This document shows positions 39,201 through 50,779 of a stretch of DNA of 64,000 nucleotides, piece after piece. How positions within the stretch are numbered: position 1 is the first letter of the stretch; every line of letters starts with the position of its first letter. The translations under genes were made by a program, and so were the position numbers. The stretch covers positions 30,482,444 through 30,546,443 of the forward strand of contig NC_068566.1 of the NCBI RefSeq assembly GCF_025698545.1, written 5' to 3'. Under the pieces are notes generated by a model. That model searched no databases and was not told the origin of the DNA. It worked only from the letters and a program-made list of their open reading frames with translations. The DNA comes from Gossypium raimondii. Taxonomy: Eukaryota > Streptophyta > Magnoliopsida > Malvales > Malvaceae.

Positions 39201-40247
39201 TAAAAATATTGCACGAATAATGTGCCATCTTTGGTCGCAATGAGGAAAATAGAAACTCAACTCATGAATGCAAAATTTGTCATACGAAAATGGAAATATG
39301 ATTTACTGAAAGAAGTATATGCTTTAAACTTTTTGATGTTGCTCTTTGAATAAATCAGGATTTATAAATTACACCGCACATAATTTATATGAAATCACCA
39401 TCAGAAAGCAAGGGATATTAAACCCAGAAAAACTTTCGTTAACTAAAACTGCAGAAGAGTAAAAGATTCATAACCATGAAATCAGCATTAAACTACTGAA
39501 GAATAAAAAGCCACAAGTGCAATTATACAATAATTCCAATGAAATCAGCAACAATTTCATAAAATAAAATAGCAATTTCAACGAAACTCATCAAGACTAA
39601 AGATTCATAACCATGCAAAATATTTGATAAAAGATTGTCGAACAAAAGAATTGGCGATTAATTTGGGTCGAATTAAAACTCACCCGATCTTGGATTAGAG
39701 GTGATGACCAAAAACGCTTCACTCTTTTTTCAATGGATTCATTATCGTATTTCCAATTTTGTGAAAATATTGAAGAACAAGAGAGAGTTGCGATAGGGTT
39801 GGGAGGAAATGGGAGGAGACAGAGATCAAGAAACGATGAGGATGAATAATAAACAAAACGGTGGGAGATGGAAGGAGAAATTTTGAGGATGAATAGGAGA
39901 GGTCGGATAGGAGGAGGGTAAAACAGAGAGGGGACGGAAGGCGGACGTAATAGGTATTACAGGATTTGGGAAGGGATTACAAAAGCAAAAAAGGGATTAG
40001 GTCGGGATTGGTTTACGCCGTAATGCCTATTACAGCGAACCAAACGCCGGATTAGAGGCGTCATGTAATACGCGCGTATTCGGCCTGTATTGTATTAGGT
40101 AATACACTGAACCAAACGCCCTCTTAATATTAAGAGAAGTAAGTACAATATTTTCTTTTGACAGGATATAAGATGTTACATAATGTTAAGATTCTAATTA
40201 TAATAAATTTTGAAAAAAATAATTTATACATGTAAAAGTAGTATAGA

Positions 40248-40613
40248 AACCTCTCGATGAGGAGTTGAATTGCATTTTGTCTCTTCTACTAAAAAGTTAG
40301 ACAAATTAGTCCTTGCACATTGGATTAAACAAATTAGTCCTTGCACATTGGATTAAAGAAAAAATTAGTCTTCTATTAAAAATTTCATTCATTTCTGTCG
40401 TTAATAATTGGTCTTTCTATGTAAGCATGAAATATACATGACATGTCATGTGCCACTGTTCGGTATTTCGTCAGCTAAGCCAAATTTTAATAGTGCAAAT
40501 GGATGGAATTTTTAATAGAAAAGACCAATTTGCTATTTGATCTAACTTACAGGGGATTATTTGCCCATTTTCCAAGCAGAGGGGACAAAGTACAATTTAA
40601 CTCCTACTATATA
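40248..40613. mobile_element. MITE-like repeat
   Basis: The left end CCTCTCGATGAGGAGTTGAA and the right end, complement-read, CCTCTATATAGTAGGAGTTA match over most positions, and both continue into ATTG....TTTGTC. The interior has a direct repeat (ACAAATTAGTCCTTGCACAT twice at about 40310-40350) and no ORF. The GC-rich foldback element abuts its right end. Confidence 0.5.
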
Positions 40614-41092
40614 GAGGTGCTCATGGGCCGGGCGCGGCCCACCCGAAATATGGGAGGGTTTGGGTAAAAATATAGGCCCGAAATATGGGCTTGGGCAAAA
40701 AACGAGGCCCGTTTAGAAAATGGGCCGGGCCTCGGGCACCACTTTTTCGGCCCGGGACCGGCCCGGCCCGGCCCTATTTAATAAATATATTTATTTTTTT
40801 TAATTTTAAAATATTTTTTACATACTTTTTAAATTTTTTTTAAATTTTAAAATATTTTTAAAATATTTTTTAAAATTTTTTTAATTTTAAAATATTTTAA
40901 AAATATTTTAAAAATACTTTTTAATTTTTAAAATTTTTAAAATAAAATGGGTAGGCAGTCGGGCCAGGCTTATGACTTTTTTCCGGGCAGACTGGGCAAA
41001 ATCTTAGGCCCATATTTTGGTGGGCCTGGCCTGCCTAGGACCTGGGCCAAATTTTTTTATGAACCCGGCCCGGCCCGGCCCATGAGCACCTC
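40614..41092. mobile_element. GC-rich foldback element with GGGCCGGGC termini
   Basis: 479 bp with inverted ends GAGGTGCTCATGGGCCGGGC (left) and the complement at the right end (GGCCCGGCCCATGAGCACC). Both arms are full of GGGCC/GGCCC words. The centre (about 40780-40945) is nearly pure A/T with AAAATATTTT runs. Flanks CTACTATATA and TACTACTATA suggest, but do not prove, a ~9-10 bp target duplication. Non-coding; a palindrome able to form a long hairpin. Class is uncertain (MULE- or hAT-derived MITE). Confidence 0.75.
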
Positions 41093-41319
41093 TACTACTA
41101 TAGAAGCCTCTATGGTACTTTTGCCTACTTATACCTCATTTAGTTACTTGTGGAATAAAAAAACCTATAGATTAGACCAATGTTAAATGGATTATAAAAT
41201 CACAATAAATAATTAGTACAATATTTCACAATGTAATACATGTATTTTACTTTGTTTGGTTAAAGTTTTGAATATGAACTTTCATTTATGCCCTTAAAAA
41301 TTAATAAAGTAAACTTTGA

Positions 41320-42830
41320 AAAACTTAGTAGTGTTTGGAAAGTCACCTAGTAATTGAATTTGGATGTAATTACTTGTACTTACACAAGGGCGGCATGTTT
41401 GGTAACCATTATAATTGGTAGGTCCTACTGAATTATATGTAATTAGAGTGCCCCAATCCTTTTCAATTTTTAAGGGAGGGTGATAATTAGAGTAATTAAA
41501 CCCAAATCTCATTTAAAAAATTTATTTTTATGCAAGTTATAAAAATTATACTATAAATATAAACACATATGAATGTTCGAGATAGTTACTGAAAAAATTT
41601 CTTATATTATAAATTCTAAAATATATATTATAAAAACAATTTATGTAATTTTATAAAGTTATAACAAAAATATTATTTAAATCCTTAAAAAATAAATTTT
41701 AGCCAAAAATTATTATAAAAATAGTTTACATGTTATAAAAGTTTTATAATATATTTATTTATAAAAATATGACCAAGAAGTATAGACATAATTTATTTGT
41801 GTGTCCGTGTTATATATTATAAAATAATATACTTATTCATAAAAAATATTATAGTCGTTTTATCATAACTTATTTGTAAAAAATAACTTTATAAAGTTAT
41901 AAAAAATTATATTATTTATAATAAGTGTTTTGAAATGTCTAAATAATTTATAAAATGTTCTTTATAAAGGTTATATATTATAAATTTTATATTTTTTTAC
42001 TTAATTTACATATTATAAAATATATATAACCTAACATAGTCTTTTTTCAAATTAAGTTTATATAAGTTTTTATAATTAAAGCAACCGAATATTTAAACTT
42101 ACCCAAATATTATAAGGTTGGTGCTAATTATGCAAATAAAAAAAAAATTCATGCACCATATCATGGGGTTTGGTACCATTTGAGAGAATGGTGCTAGACA
42201 GAAACACCATAGACAACTTGCAAGCTATTTAATTTGAGGCTTCAAAATGTGATTAAGAAACATATTCTGTTAAAAAAAATCTCATATAAACAACACCACT
42301 TTAATATAGTGTAAAAAAACAATGTTGGGTTGTCTAGTATGTTGCATAAATCATAACTTTAATTATAGATGAAATTGAGATGATCCGTACTTTGAAGAGT
42401 ACATTGAAGAATAAGATCTTGATAATATTAATGTTGTAGATTAAAATCCAGATGATCATAAACTCGATTAAGGACCAACAGATGATGATAATAAGCATAT
42501 GTTAAATATTAGAAAGGAATAACTTAAAAATATGCACTAGAACAATTAGATAAAATTGAATATGATGTTTATTTTTCTTGTTATTTTATTAGTAATCGTA
42601 TTATTAACTACTTTCTAGAACTAACATAATACATATGATGATTTGATTTTAAGTATTGTTACTTGTTTAGAAATAATTTTTATCAGATTAATAATTTTTA
42701 TAATAATTAATCTTTTTAAAATATATATTATGTAACTGTATAATTACAATTTGTACTACCAAACATAGAAAATTACAATGTAATTACACATCGTCAACTA
42801 AACATACCTAGGGAATTACAATTTCTTCTA
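41320..42830. mobile_element. Probable decayed DNA transposon
   Basis: GTTTGG words followed by GTAATTAC motifs occur in inverse orientation at the two sides (left about 41330-41425, right about 42730-42860), and the interior is mostly non-coding. At about 42370-42530 a broken acidic frame (EEYIEE, DDHKLD, GPTDDDN) could be a transposase C-terminus. Borders and class are uncertain. Confidence 0.35.
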
Positions 42831-43539
42831 ATTACAAGAGTAATTACACTTTTATTCAATTACTCTATTATGTCCAAATTGATCTTTAAGCATTTTTGAT
42901 AAATTAAAAATCAAACGTTAAAAAACTAAGTCCATATTTAATAAACTGTTGAAAAATTCTTTGAAAATTAATATCATCAAAAGTTTCTTTAAATGTGTTT
43001 GATAATTCACTAAGAAAAGAATTTTGTCCATTAGAAAGTGTGAAAATTTATAAGTAAATGGATATCTATTTATTATTTAATTGAGATATTTTTTATCTTA
43101 TTTTCATTCTTTTAAGACTATATTATCTTTAAATTACTTACATTTTCCTTTTCTTCTTTTAATCTATTATTTTATTCAATAATTTTTTCTCAAACATAAA
43201 CCTTCAAATTGAATGATTATAATTTGTAGTGAGAATTTGTTGTATTTTATTTTTAATATTTGATTTTATATTGTTGATTAATTAAGGTTTATTTGTTTTG
43301 GCTTCATTATCTTTGTTCATTTTTTTATTTCCTTTCGTATAAGTATAGTATCATGATTATTATTATTTTTTATACAATGCTTAATATTTATTCATTATTT
43401 TTTTTGTGAATGAAAAAAAGGAACTTTATACAAAACTAAAAGTATTCAAAAGGAGAATCTTCGAATAATTATAAGCCCTTCCCTCTATCAAATGCCAATT
43501 TGGTAATGCGATTAACTTCAGTATTTTATTCTCTAGGAA
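42831..43539. other. AT-rich spacer, no gene seen
   Basis: Long T- and A-rich stretches between the DNA-transposon relic and the LINE fragment. No ORF, TIR or RNA gene recognised. Confidence 0.5.
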
Positions 43540-44700
43540 TATATTCTAGGGACCAACGTTGCAATTCTGCAAGAGTTGAGATATATGTCTAATCAATGCA
43601 GAATTTGAGGACTTCGACAAGGATTCTTTGATAGCCCCAATAACTTCCATGTTATCTGTCTGCACTAAAACTTTGTCATAATGTCTTTCTTGCACCAACA
43701 TCACGTCGTCAAGAATTCCCCACAATTCAGCTTCAAATACAGAACAGTTCCCCAAGTGATGATTAAAGCCAATGACCCATTTCCCATTATGGTCTCTCAA
43801 AACTCCTCATGTAGCAGCGCTTCCTATGTTAATCTTAACAATTCCATCTGACCTTAATTGAATCCGTCTTCCTACTTCAATTATGTCCACCCTCGAGGTT
43901 TGCCTCATAGAACCGCCATTACAACCAGCAAGGTAATGCGTAGCCCAACTATAAGCATTTTTAACAATTTCCTCTACACTCCACAATGTACCTGAAAAGA
44001 TACATAGGTTACTATTCTTACAAATACGCCAATCAACAATGCCAAAGAAACACGACCAATCAACATTCATCATAGCATAATTATGGTGATTTTGCAATTT
44101 AGATAGAAGCCAATGTTGCAAATTACCTAAAAAGAAACAAACCTGCTTTTGAGATGGGATGATCTAAGACCATACCTCTTTCGCTACAACACAATCTCTA
44201 ACATGAATTACATCCTTCACATCGTGTCCACAAATCAAACATCTTGCATCGCTACCAAATCCATGCCTTAGCCGCTCCTCATGAGTAAGCAGTCACTGTT
44301 TGAGAACCAACCAAAGGAAAATCTGAACCCTTTGAGGACCATGAACCTTCCATGGCACATTCCAAGCTTCCTCTCTAGGATTCCATGAACTCTTCTTAAT
44401 TATACGATAGACACTCTTAATTATACGATCCTTCTTTTGTAACCATCTCCTTAAGAAGACAATTAGCAACAATGTTTGCACTAGCTGGGATTAGATTGAC
44501 CAGGAGACCAACCTTCAAAATCCAACTATCCCTCTAGCATCTAATGTTATTACCATTTCCAATTGATCAAAAAATAATTTCTTGAAGCAAAGGCCATACC
44601 TTAGATAGGTCTCTACAGAGGAAAGAACAACTGATGCGAGAGATACAAGGGGGTAAGCCATCCTTTAGAGAACAATTTCTTCTAAGCATTATTTAGAATA
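43540..44700 (-). pseudogene. LINE 3' fragment (RT tail, zinc-binding domain, RNase H)
   Basis: Minus strand. 44293-44481 contains WNVPWKVHGPQRVQIFLWLVLKQ-type RT-associated zinc-binding sequence. 43807-44121 continues (RICKNSNLCIFSGTLWSVEEIV). 43546-43800 is an RNase H-like domain (FEAELWGILDDVMLVQERHYD, VLVQTDN). This order matches the 3' third of a plant L1. Stops separate the segments. The 5' part is absent, consistent with ordinary 5' truncation of LINEs. Confidence 0.8.
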
Positions 44701-44915
44701 GATGACCTTATAATGCTCCAAAGTAAATTTGAATGGAATAAAAAAAGGATTCAACAATTAAGACATATTTAAAAGTTTCAATACATTAAGTGGAACCAAA
44801 CTATTTAAAAAAAATCAAAAGATAATTCTAATCTCTTGGGGATGTGTCTTATATATACTTCAATGTACGAGGAACAAAAGATCTTCTTTTCATTTCCTTT
44901 TAAGCATTGATTCTG

Positions 44916-45150
44916 ATAACTTAATATTCTCTGATCCTTTTTTCCTTCCTTCAACTTTTATTTTTCTTTGCTTTCGATTTTTATTCTTTGCTTATCACAA
45001 GTGAATCGGTATCCATACAATCATCACCTACTCCTCATTGCCTCTTCCTTATTGATTCCTTATATCAATAAGTATATAAGCCAAAAAATATATAATAAAA
45101 TTTTAAATTTTTTGCTTTAATTCTATGTAATAAAAATAGTGAAAAATAGG
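44916..45150. repeat. Tandem duplication copy A, left part
   Basis: From GATAACTTAATATTCTC to GTGAAAAATAGG. This matches 51690-51893, apart from small indels. The CACTA element sits at the right end, and the copy resumes at 51230 after it. With the CACTA and its duplicated AGG removed, the two copies are about 0.69 kb apart head to tail. Confidence 0.85.
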
Positions 45151-45160
45151 CACTACACCA

Positions 45161-45540
45161 AAACAGGCTTTTAGCGGCGTTTTTAGCGGCGTTTGGATAA
45201 AAAACGCCACTAAAAATCGAGCATTAGCGGCGCTTTACGTAAAACGCCGCTAAAGATCGAGCATTAGAGGCGTTTTTAGGAAAGCGCCGCTAAAAATTAG
45301 CATTAGTGGCGTTTTTTTGGAAAAACGCCACAAAAAGTCTAAGCTCAACGACATCGTCTTGTACCTTTCAGATCTTTAGCGGCGTTTTTAAAAAAAGCGT
45401 CGCTAATGCTCAGATCTTTAGCGGCGTTTTTGAGAAAGCGCCGCTAATGCTCAGATCTTTAGCGGCGTTTTTGAAAAAGCGCCGCTAATGCTCAGAGCTT
45501 TAGCGGCGTTTTTGAAAAAGCGCCGCAAAAACATTTTATC
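45161..45540. repeat. CACTA left subterminal repeats
   Basis: Repeated units of AGCGGCGTTTTT-GAAAAAGCGCCGCTAATGCTCAGATCTTT, each an inverted repeat. Related, more diverged copies recur inward at about 46398, 46488, 47078-47105 and 47170-47230, so the array is spread over the first 2 kb. Confidence 0.9.
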
Positions 45541-45819
45541 TGCTATTTACTATTTAATTTATTTTTAATTGAATATTTGTTAAAAATGTATAAATTTGAA
45601 ATAATGACACGTAAAAATAAGTTGAAATAAAAAAACATAGAATAATATTTGTTAAAAATGAAGAAATTAAAATACTATTATTTAAAATAATTTTAAATTT
45701 TTTGTGTACATCATTGATTGATTTTAATTTATATATTAAATAATTTCAAATATAATTGTAAAAGATACGATAGTATTAATTTTAAAATATTTAATTTAAT
45801 TATCATTATAATTTAGGGT

Positions 45820-46300
45820 TTAATATATATGGTTTAGGTATATATATGGTTAATTTAGGATTTAGGAAATTTGGTTTAAGAGTTGCAATTTTAAGGTTTA
45901 TAAATTATGGAATTAGGGATTATGGATTAGGGATTCGATTTAAGGGTTGTGATTTAAGGTTTATGGGTTAGGGGATAGGGGTTAAGGGTTAGAGATTAAG
46001 AGTTAGGGATTTAGGGTTTATAGATTTAGTGTTAGGTTAGGGTTTAGGGTTTAGATTAATTAGCGTGTTTTAATTTATATATTAAATAATGTTTAGGGGT
46101 TAGGGATTTGGGGTCATGTTAGGGTTTATGATTTAGATTAATTAGTGTTTTTTAATTTCTATATTAAATAAGGTTTAGAGGTTAGTGGTTTGGGATTTAG
46201 GGTTAAGAGTTAGTGATTTAGGGTTTAGAGATCTGGGGTCGAGCTAGGGTTTAAGGTTTAGATTAATTAGTATTTTTTAATTTATATATTAAATAAGTTC
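45820..46300. repeat. Degenerate telomere-like TTTAGGG stretch in CACTA
   Basis: Numerous GGTTTAGGG, GGGTTTAGGG, GGGATTAGGG and GGGTTAGGG words on the plus strand, interspersed with a ~110-bp block containing TTTAATTTATATATTAAATAA that recurs three times. Resembles the plant telomere repeat TTTAGGG but is diverged and interrupted. Confidence 0.7.
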
Positions 46301-47359
46301 TTATATAATTGTAAAAGAGAAATAATAAATTGTAAAGATTATTAGTTTAAAATTGATATGCAATATACAATAATTTGAATATTAAAAATTATAAAATATC
46401 TGAGCTTTAGCGGCGTTATAGCAAAAAAACGCTAATATGTATTAGAATTTTTCAAAACGGTGTCGTTTCATTACAAGAATTTAATTTATTAGTGGCGTTT
46501 CTTCCGAGACGCGGAAAAGGTAACATTAGCGGTGTTTATGACTAAAAATATTTAATCTAAACCATTTGATATATTTAAATATTAGATTTAAAAAATTAAT
46601 AAAAATATGTAACAAATTGATACAGATATGTAACTATCTATTTTGGATATATAGGACCAAATTATAGCAAATAAAAATAAAATACAAAAACTAAAATCAT
46701 TCCACATCGAACATCTAGTAAAATAATTATATTTTAGTTAGGAAGAAATATCTCTAATAAAATGGAGATTAGATCGAAATGAACAATATAAAATCATGAT
46801 TAATGTCTCAATCTTTAATAGAAACTTGATATGTGAGAGATTAATTGCTTACATTGAATAATTCTAACTTAATAATTAATTACACCATTTAATCATTTTT
46901 TCTTATTAAAATATACGATATTTATTTTGAGAGTACTTGATTTTTTTATAAAAATTTAATTTATAAAAAATAATAAATGTTTTATAAAATCACTTAATTA
47001 ATAATTTTAATGAGACAAAATAAAAGATTTTTAGCATAGCAAAATAGTGTTGTTTTATTCCAAATGAAATAATTTTTTGCGGCGTTTTTGTAAAAAACGC
47101 CACAAAAATAATTTTATTTTAAAAATTTAGATTTTATATAGCAAAACAGTGTCGTTTTATTCCAAATAAAATAATTTTTAAAACGCCGCAATAGATAAGC
47201 AATAGCGGCGTTTTTATAAAAAACGCCACAAAATAAAATTTACTTTTAAAAAAATAGCGCCATTTTTTTTAATTCCCTACCCCCTCCCCCCGAAATCCCC
47301 AACTTTCCCCCCTAAAATCCCTAATTTCCCACATCCAAGAAAGAAACCCAGAAGGTTAT

Positions 47360-47815
47360 TCAACTCTGTGTTTCTTCCCAAGTGAAGCCAAACCCATATT
47401 TGATTCTGTTTACAATAAGAGCCAGGCGTAGCGGAACACTAAATCTCCCAACCATTCTCAAATCCTTCCCTAAATCCTCTTCTAAGATTTGGAAGTCTGA
47501 ATAATCTACTTTACTCTTCACTTTGGCTTTAAGTTGCTCCATAAAACTTTCTACGCACTCATCATCAACCTGCAGTTTAAGTCATGGAGATGCACATCAA
47601 TTCTAAAGTCTAAACCCACCAAGAAGAAGCATGAAAAGAGATTTGAACAAAACCTTTCCATGTTTTGAAGCAGAAGATATATTTGCGTCTCCTTCTTCCA
47701 TTATTATTGTATTCTTTGTGTTCGACTTGGCTGCCTTCATCTGTTTTTTGGGTTGTTCTGTCACTGTAAGCTTTTCATATTCTTCTCTCATTCTTCCTCT
47801 CTGTTTTGCTTCCAA
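47360..47815 (-). pseudogene. Unidentified spliced fragment inside CACTA
   Basis: Two plausible exons on the minus strand: about 47655-47815 (KQRGRMREEYEKLTVTEQPK, ending KHGK before a GT) and 47357-47574 (VDDECVESFMEQLKAKVKSK through GFTWEETQS then a stop), preceded by an AG at 47575-47576. Lys/Glu-rich; no domain recognised. It is oriented opposite to the other captured pieces and could be another captured host fragment or an element gene. Confidence 0.4.
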
Positions 47816-48209
47816 TTTTGCTTTCTTTTCTTTATGATTTAGATTTTCTTAAGAAAAATAAAGAGATAAAGGAAATCGGAGGAAGAGGAGTTGAAAGATA
47901 AAGGAAACGAAGAGGGGGAGTAAGGTTGTTCGCTGAAATAAAGAGATAAAAAAAAGGTTGAAGAAGGTGAAGAATCTCTGTTTCAGTTTCTTTTTCTATC
48001 TTTGCTTAAAAAAATCTTTTTTCTTCTTCTTCTTCTTTTTTGTTGTGTAAATACGCGTATTGCCATAAATTATGTTTGTTTGCAAATTTGTAATATGACT
48101 TTAGGGACTGTTAATGTTATGTAAATTCTTATCCAATAATTTTTCTTGGGTAATGTTTTAGGGTTTATTAAATTTGTAATAATACTTTTCAAACACAATG
48201 TATATGCAG

Positions 48210-48614
48210 TTTCGAAAAGTGAGATGATTCCCCTCCCAAATTCATCTGTTAACCCAAGCATTACGGACTTTAGGAAAGAGAACAGGTATTCTTCTATTCT
48301 GTTAAAGAACTGCGTCTACAGCTAGAGAGTCATTGTTTTGCAGAAAGATGTTCTATTCTATTATGTTCTATTGTGTGAAAAGTAGAAAATTGTCTGTATG
48401 TGATAGAGTCTCGTTTGTGTTTGTTTTAACCTGTGTGCTTTTATTCTCGCTATGCATTTTACACATATGGTTTGTAATTTGATATTTGTTGTTTCATTTT
48501 TGTTTAGGTACAAGAAGCTCCTAAGCTCAGTGGATCTTACAAAGGACTTCTTTTTCAGCTATTCATACAATGTTATGTGTAGTCTTCAAAAGAACTTGTA
48601 TAATAATGAACCAG
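48210..48614 (+). pseudogene. Captured SAC phosphoinositide-phosphatase fragment (two exons)
   Basis: Exons 48210-48285 and 48508-48614 with AG and GT borders; they join in frame across the intron. The encoded peptide contains SKSEMIPLPNSSV and then YKKLLSSVDLTKDFFFSYSY followed by SLQKNLYNNEPG. This is the N-terminal SAC-domain region of plant class I SAC phosphatases (recognised from the DLTKDFFFSYSY motif). The catalytic CX5R motif is not present. The original intron is retained, so this was DNA-level capture. It is a fragment without function of its own. Confidence 0.8.
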
Positions 48615-48942
48615 GTGAGGTTCTTCCAGCTTATTTTAAGTGAGTAATGCATTTAATATTTCTAGTTAAATGATAGGTTGAGTTCAATTTCTTTATCTGG
48701 CATTTATTTTCCCCAATTGGACACTATATTTCTTAATTATGAGTGCCATTTTTTATATAATCTTTTATTTTGGTAATGTTAAAATAGAGTAACAAAACAA
48801 AGGCAATGTTTCTTTTCGAGATTGCATGTTTGTGAGGATAATTTTCGTTATCTTTATAGATTTTTATCTTTTGTTTATCCATCTAACTTAACGTTAATTA
48901 TGTCCTTCTCATCCTGTGTAAATGGCCATCGTGTAATGCAAG

Positions 48943-49246
48943 GTGCGTGGCTTCGATTTTCCGAGGGAATATGACGGTGAATGCCTTCAAATGAGAATGT
49001 CATATAGTCCGATCGCACACCTCTTCCTATTCTTGGTGCAATGGATCGACTTTCACCTTGCAGTGCACTTTCGGTCGTTAAGAATCTTAATTTACAAGGT
49101 TATATTTTGTTACTTCATGTTTATCTCTTGATGTAATAGTGAAAATTAGCTGTTTCTTCATCGTTATCATATCATGCAGGTTTATGTCGATGGTACTACC
49201 ACCATGTCTACACATGAAAGGAAAGCAAGCATAAGAGAGTTCTATG
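48943..49246 (+). pseudogene. Captured AIRP2-like RING E3 ligase fragment (two exons)
   Basis: Exons about 48943-49098 and 49180-49246, joined in phase 0. The peptide contains FPREYDGECLQMRMSYSP, FLFLVQWIDFHLA and ILIYK, then VYVDGTTTMSTHERKASIRE. I recognise this as the conserved N-terminal half of plant AIRP2-type RING ubiquitin ligases (ABA signalling); the RING finger itself is absent. The intron is retained. It sits only 330 bases after the SAC fragment and belongs to a different gene family, so the element carries a chimera. Confidence 0.8.
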
Positions 49247-50120
49247 GTATCTTTTCTCAATTTGTATGTTTTGTTACACTTAAAAACTATAGTTCTTATT
49301 TCGAGCTATTCTTCTAGTTTAGTTTGATGAACCAAAGCTATACAAATAATAGAAAAATAATAATAACGTGATTTTGATTGCATTTGGATGGTTTAATAAT
49401 ACTACCACCACTGATTTCGCCGTCAGATCTGGTTTTAAGGTTGCCTGTTTCTTCTTCCCTTATTTTATTTATAATTCATCAGCAATTTGCTTTAAAATTT
49501 GCTTTAAAATTTGATCTGTCTTGCTGGGTTTTTGTGCTGTGTCTTTGCAGAGTATCTATCTTATTTTATGTATATGATTTTTAGTTGTTCTCATGTTTTT
49601 TTATAGGATTTATAGTGAGTTTGTTGATGTATATGATGGCTTTGTGCTTTTTTTTTTTTTTACAAATATAATCTCTTCTGTTGATGAATGGAATTTCAAA
49701 ACTAGTACTGATTACTGTATGAACTGCAGATTGTTTTGACTCATGAACATGCTGATTCATGGGGTTTTTTTAATTATTCATGGGGTCATTGATCATAGCC
49801 TACAAATTGCTTGTTATGCTGATTCATTATCAAGACATCTGTTGTTGAATGTACTTGCTCTTTTAGGTTCATACTTTATTATTATGGTTATGCTTTTTAT
49901 TCCGACTCTTTATGATTTAAGTACCAGTGTTCGGAACCCATGGATGTGGGAAAACTTGGAAAAAAAATTGAACATACTCATCTCAGACATGCCTTCATAC
50001 CCATATCTGACATGTCTTTATACTGACACCTAACACTCATACCTAAGTCCGAGTAACATGGTTCTTTTCTTTTTCAAGTTCTAAATTGTTTAACAATAGG
50101 TTCTTTGTTTTCTTAAGCAG

Positions 50121-50190
50121 GGATGATGAAGATGATTTTGTTGCCAAGATGAAGGCGGTGAGGAAGCCTTTGAAGCAAACCAAAAAGTAA
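50121..50190 (+). pseudogene. Possible captured terminal exon, unidentified
   Basis: Follows TTTTCTTAAGCAG and reads DDEDDFVAKMKAVRKPLKQTKK up to a TAA: an acidic then basic C-terminus. The splice acceptor and clean stop suggest the last exon of a gene. Same strand as the two captured fragments above. Function not recognised. Confidence 0.4.
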
Positions 50191-50779
50191 CAAATAGCTT
50201 GTCTGCTACACTTCTTTTTTTTTTTTCATGTTTTATAATTTTGTGACAAATTGTTCTTGGTACTCTGAAGATATTTATGCAAAATTACCCTATGATTCTA
50301 TTGTATTTATATTGCATGGCTGCACCATGTATTTCTTAACTATTTATATTGCATGGCTGCACCATGTATTTCTTAACTAGTTTGATAAATTTTATGTGTG
50401 GTGTTTAATTTTTCGTTATTGTTCGTGTAACTTGTAGCAAAAACTTACATTTGAGCTATCTTTCCATTGTTTATTTTAGTTTTGATTCTAAATTTTTATT
50501 TTTACTTTAATATTTACGACAACTTGAGTTCTAACTTTTGGATTTTAATTGTCTTATTAATTTACGGCCCTAAATTCTAAAACTAAATTCATTAATTTTT
50601 ATATTTAGTTTTAAAGTTAAAATTTTCATAGAAAATTTAATTTAAATAATATTTTTTATTTATCCTTAAAAAGTATATTTAAAGTTTAAATTTAAAAAAT
50701 AAAACATAATATAATATAATATAATATTTATCATAAAATAAATATTATTTGATTAAAATAATTTTTTTTAAAGATTATG

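Larger units (their letters stand above)
32491..40123 (-). mobile_element. PIF/Harbinger DNA transposon, complete with TIRs and TSD
   Basis: 7,633 bp. Left end CAGCACGTTTGGTTCGCTGTATT; right end, read inward, GAGGGCGTTTGGTTCAGTGTATT. Flanked by TTA at 32488-32490 and 40124-40126, the 3-bp TWA duplication typical of PIF/Harbinger. Two coding units on the minus strand: transposase (34850-36231) and a Myb/SANT-like ORF (33690-34641). Subterminal GTTTGGTTGA.TGTAAT repeats are at 32585-32665. A second TIR-like copy (inward GGCGTTTGGTTCGCTGTAATAGG) sits ~70 bp inside the right end at about 40025-40052. The 32690-33520 stretch is extremely AT-rich with repeated blocks. Confidence 0.92.
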
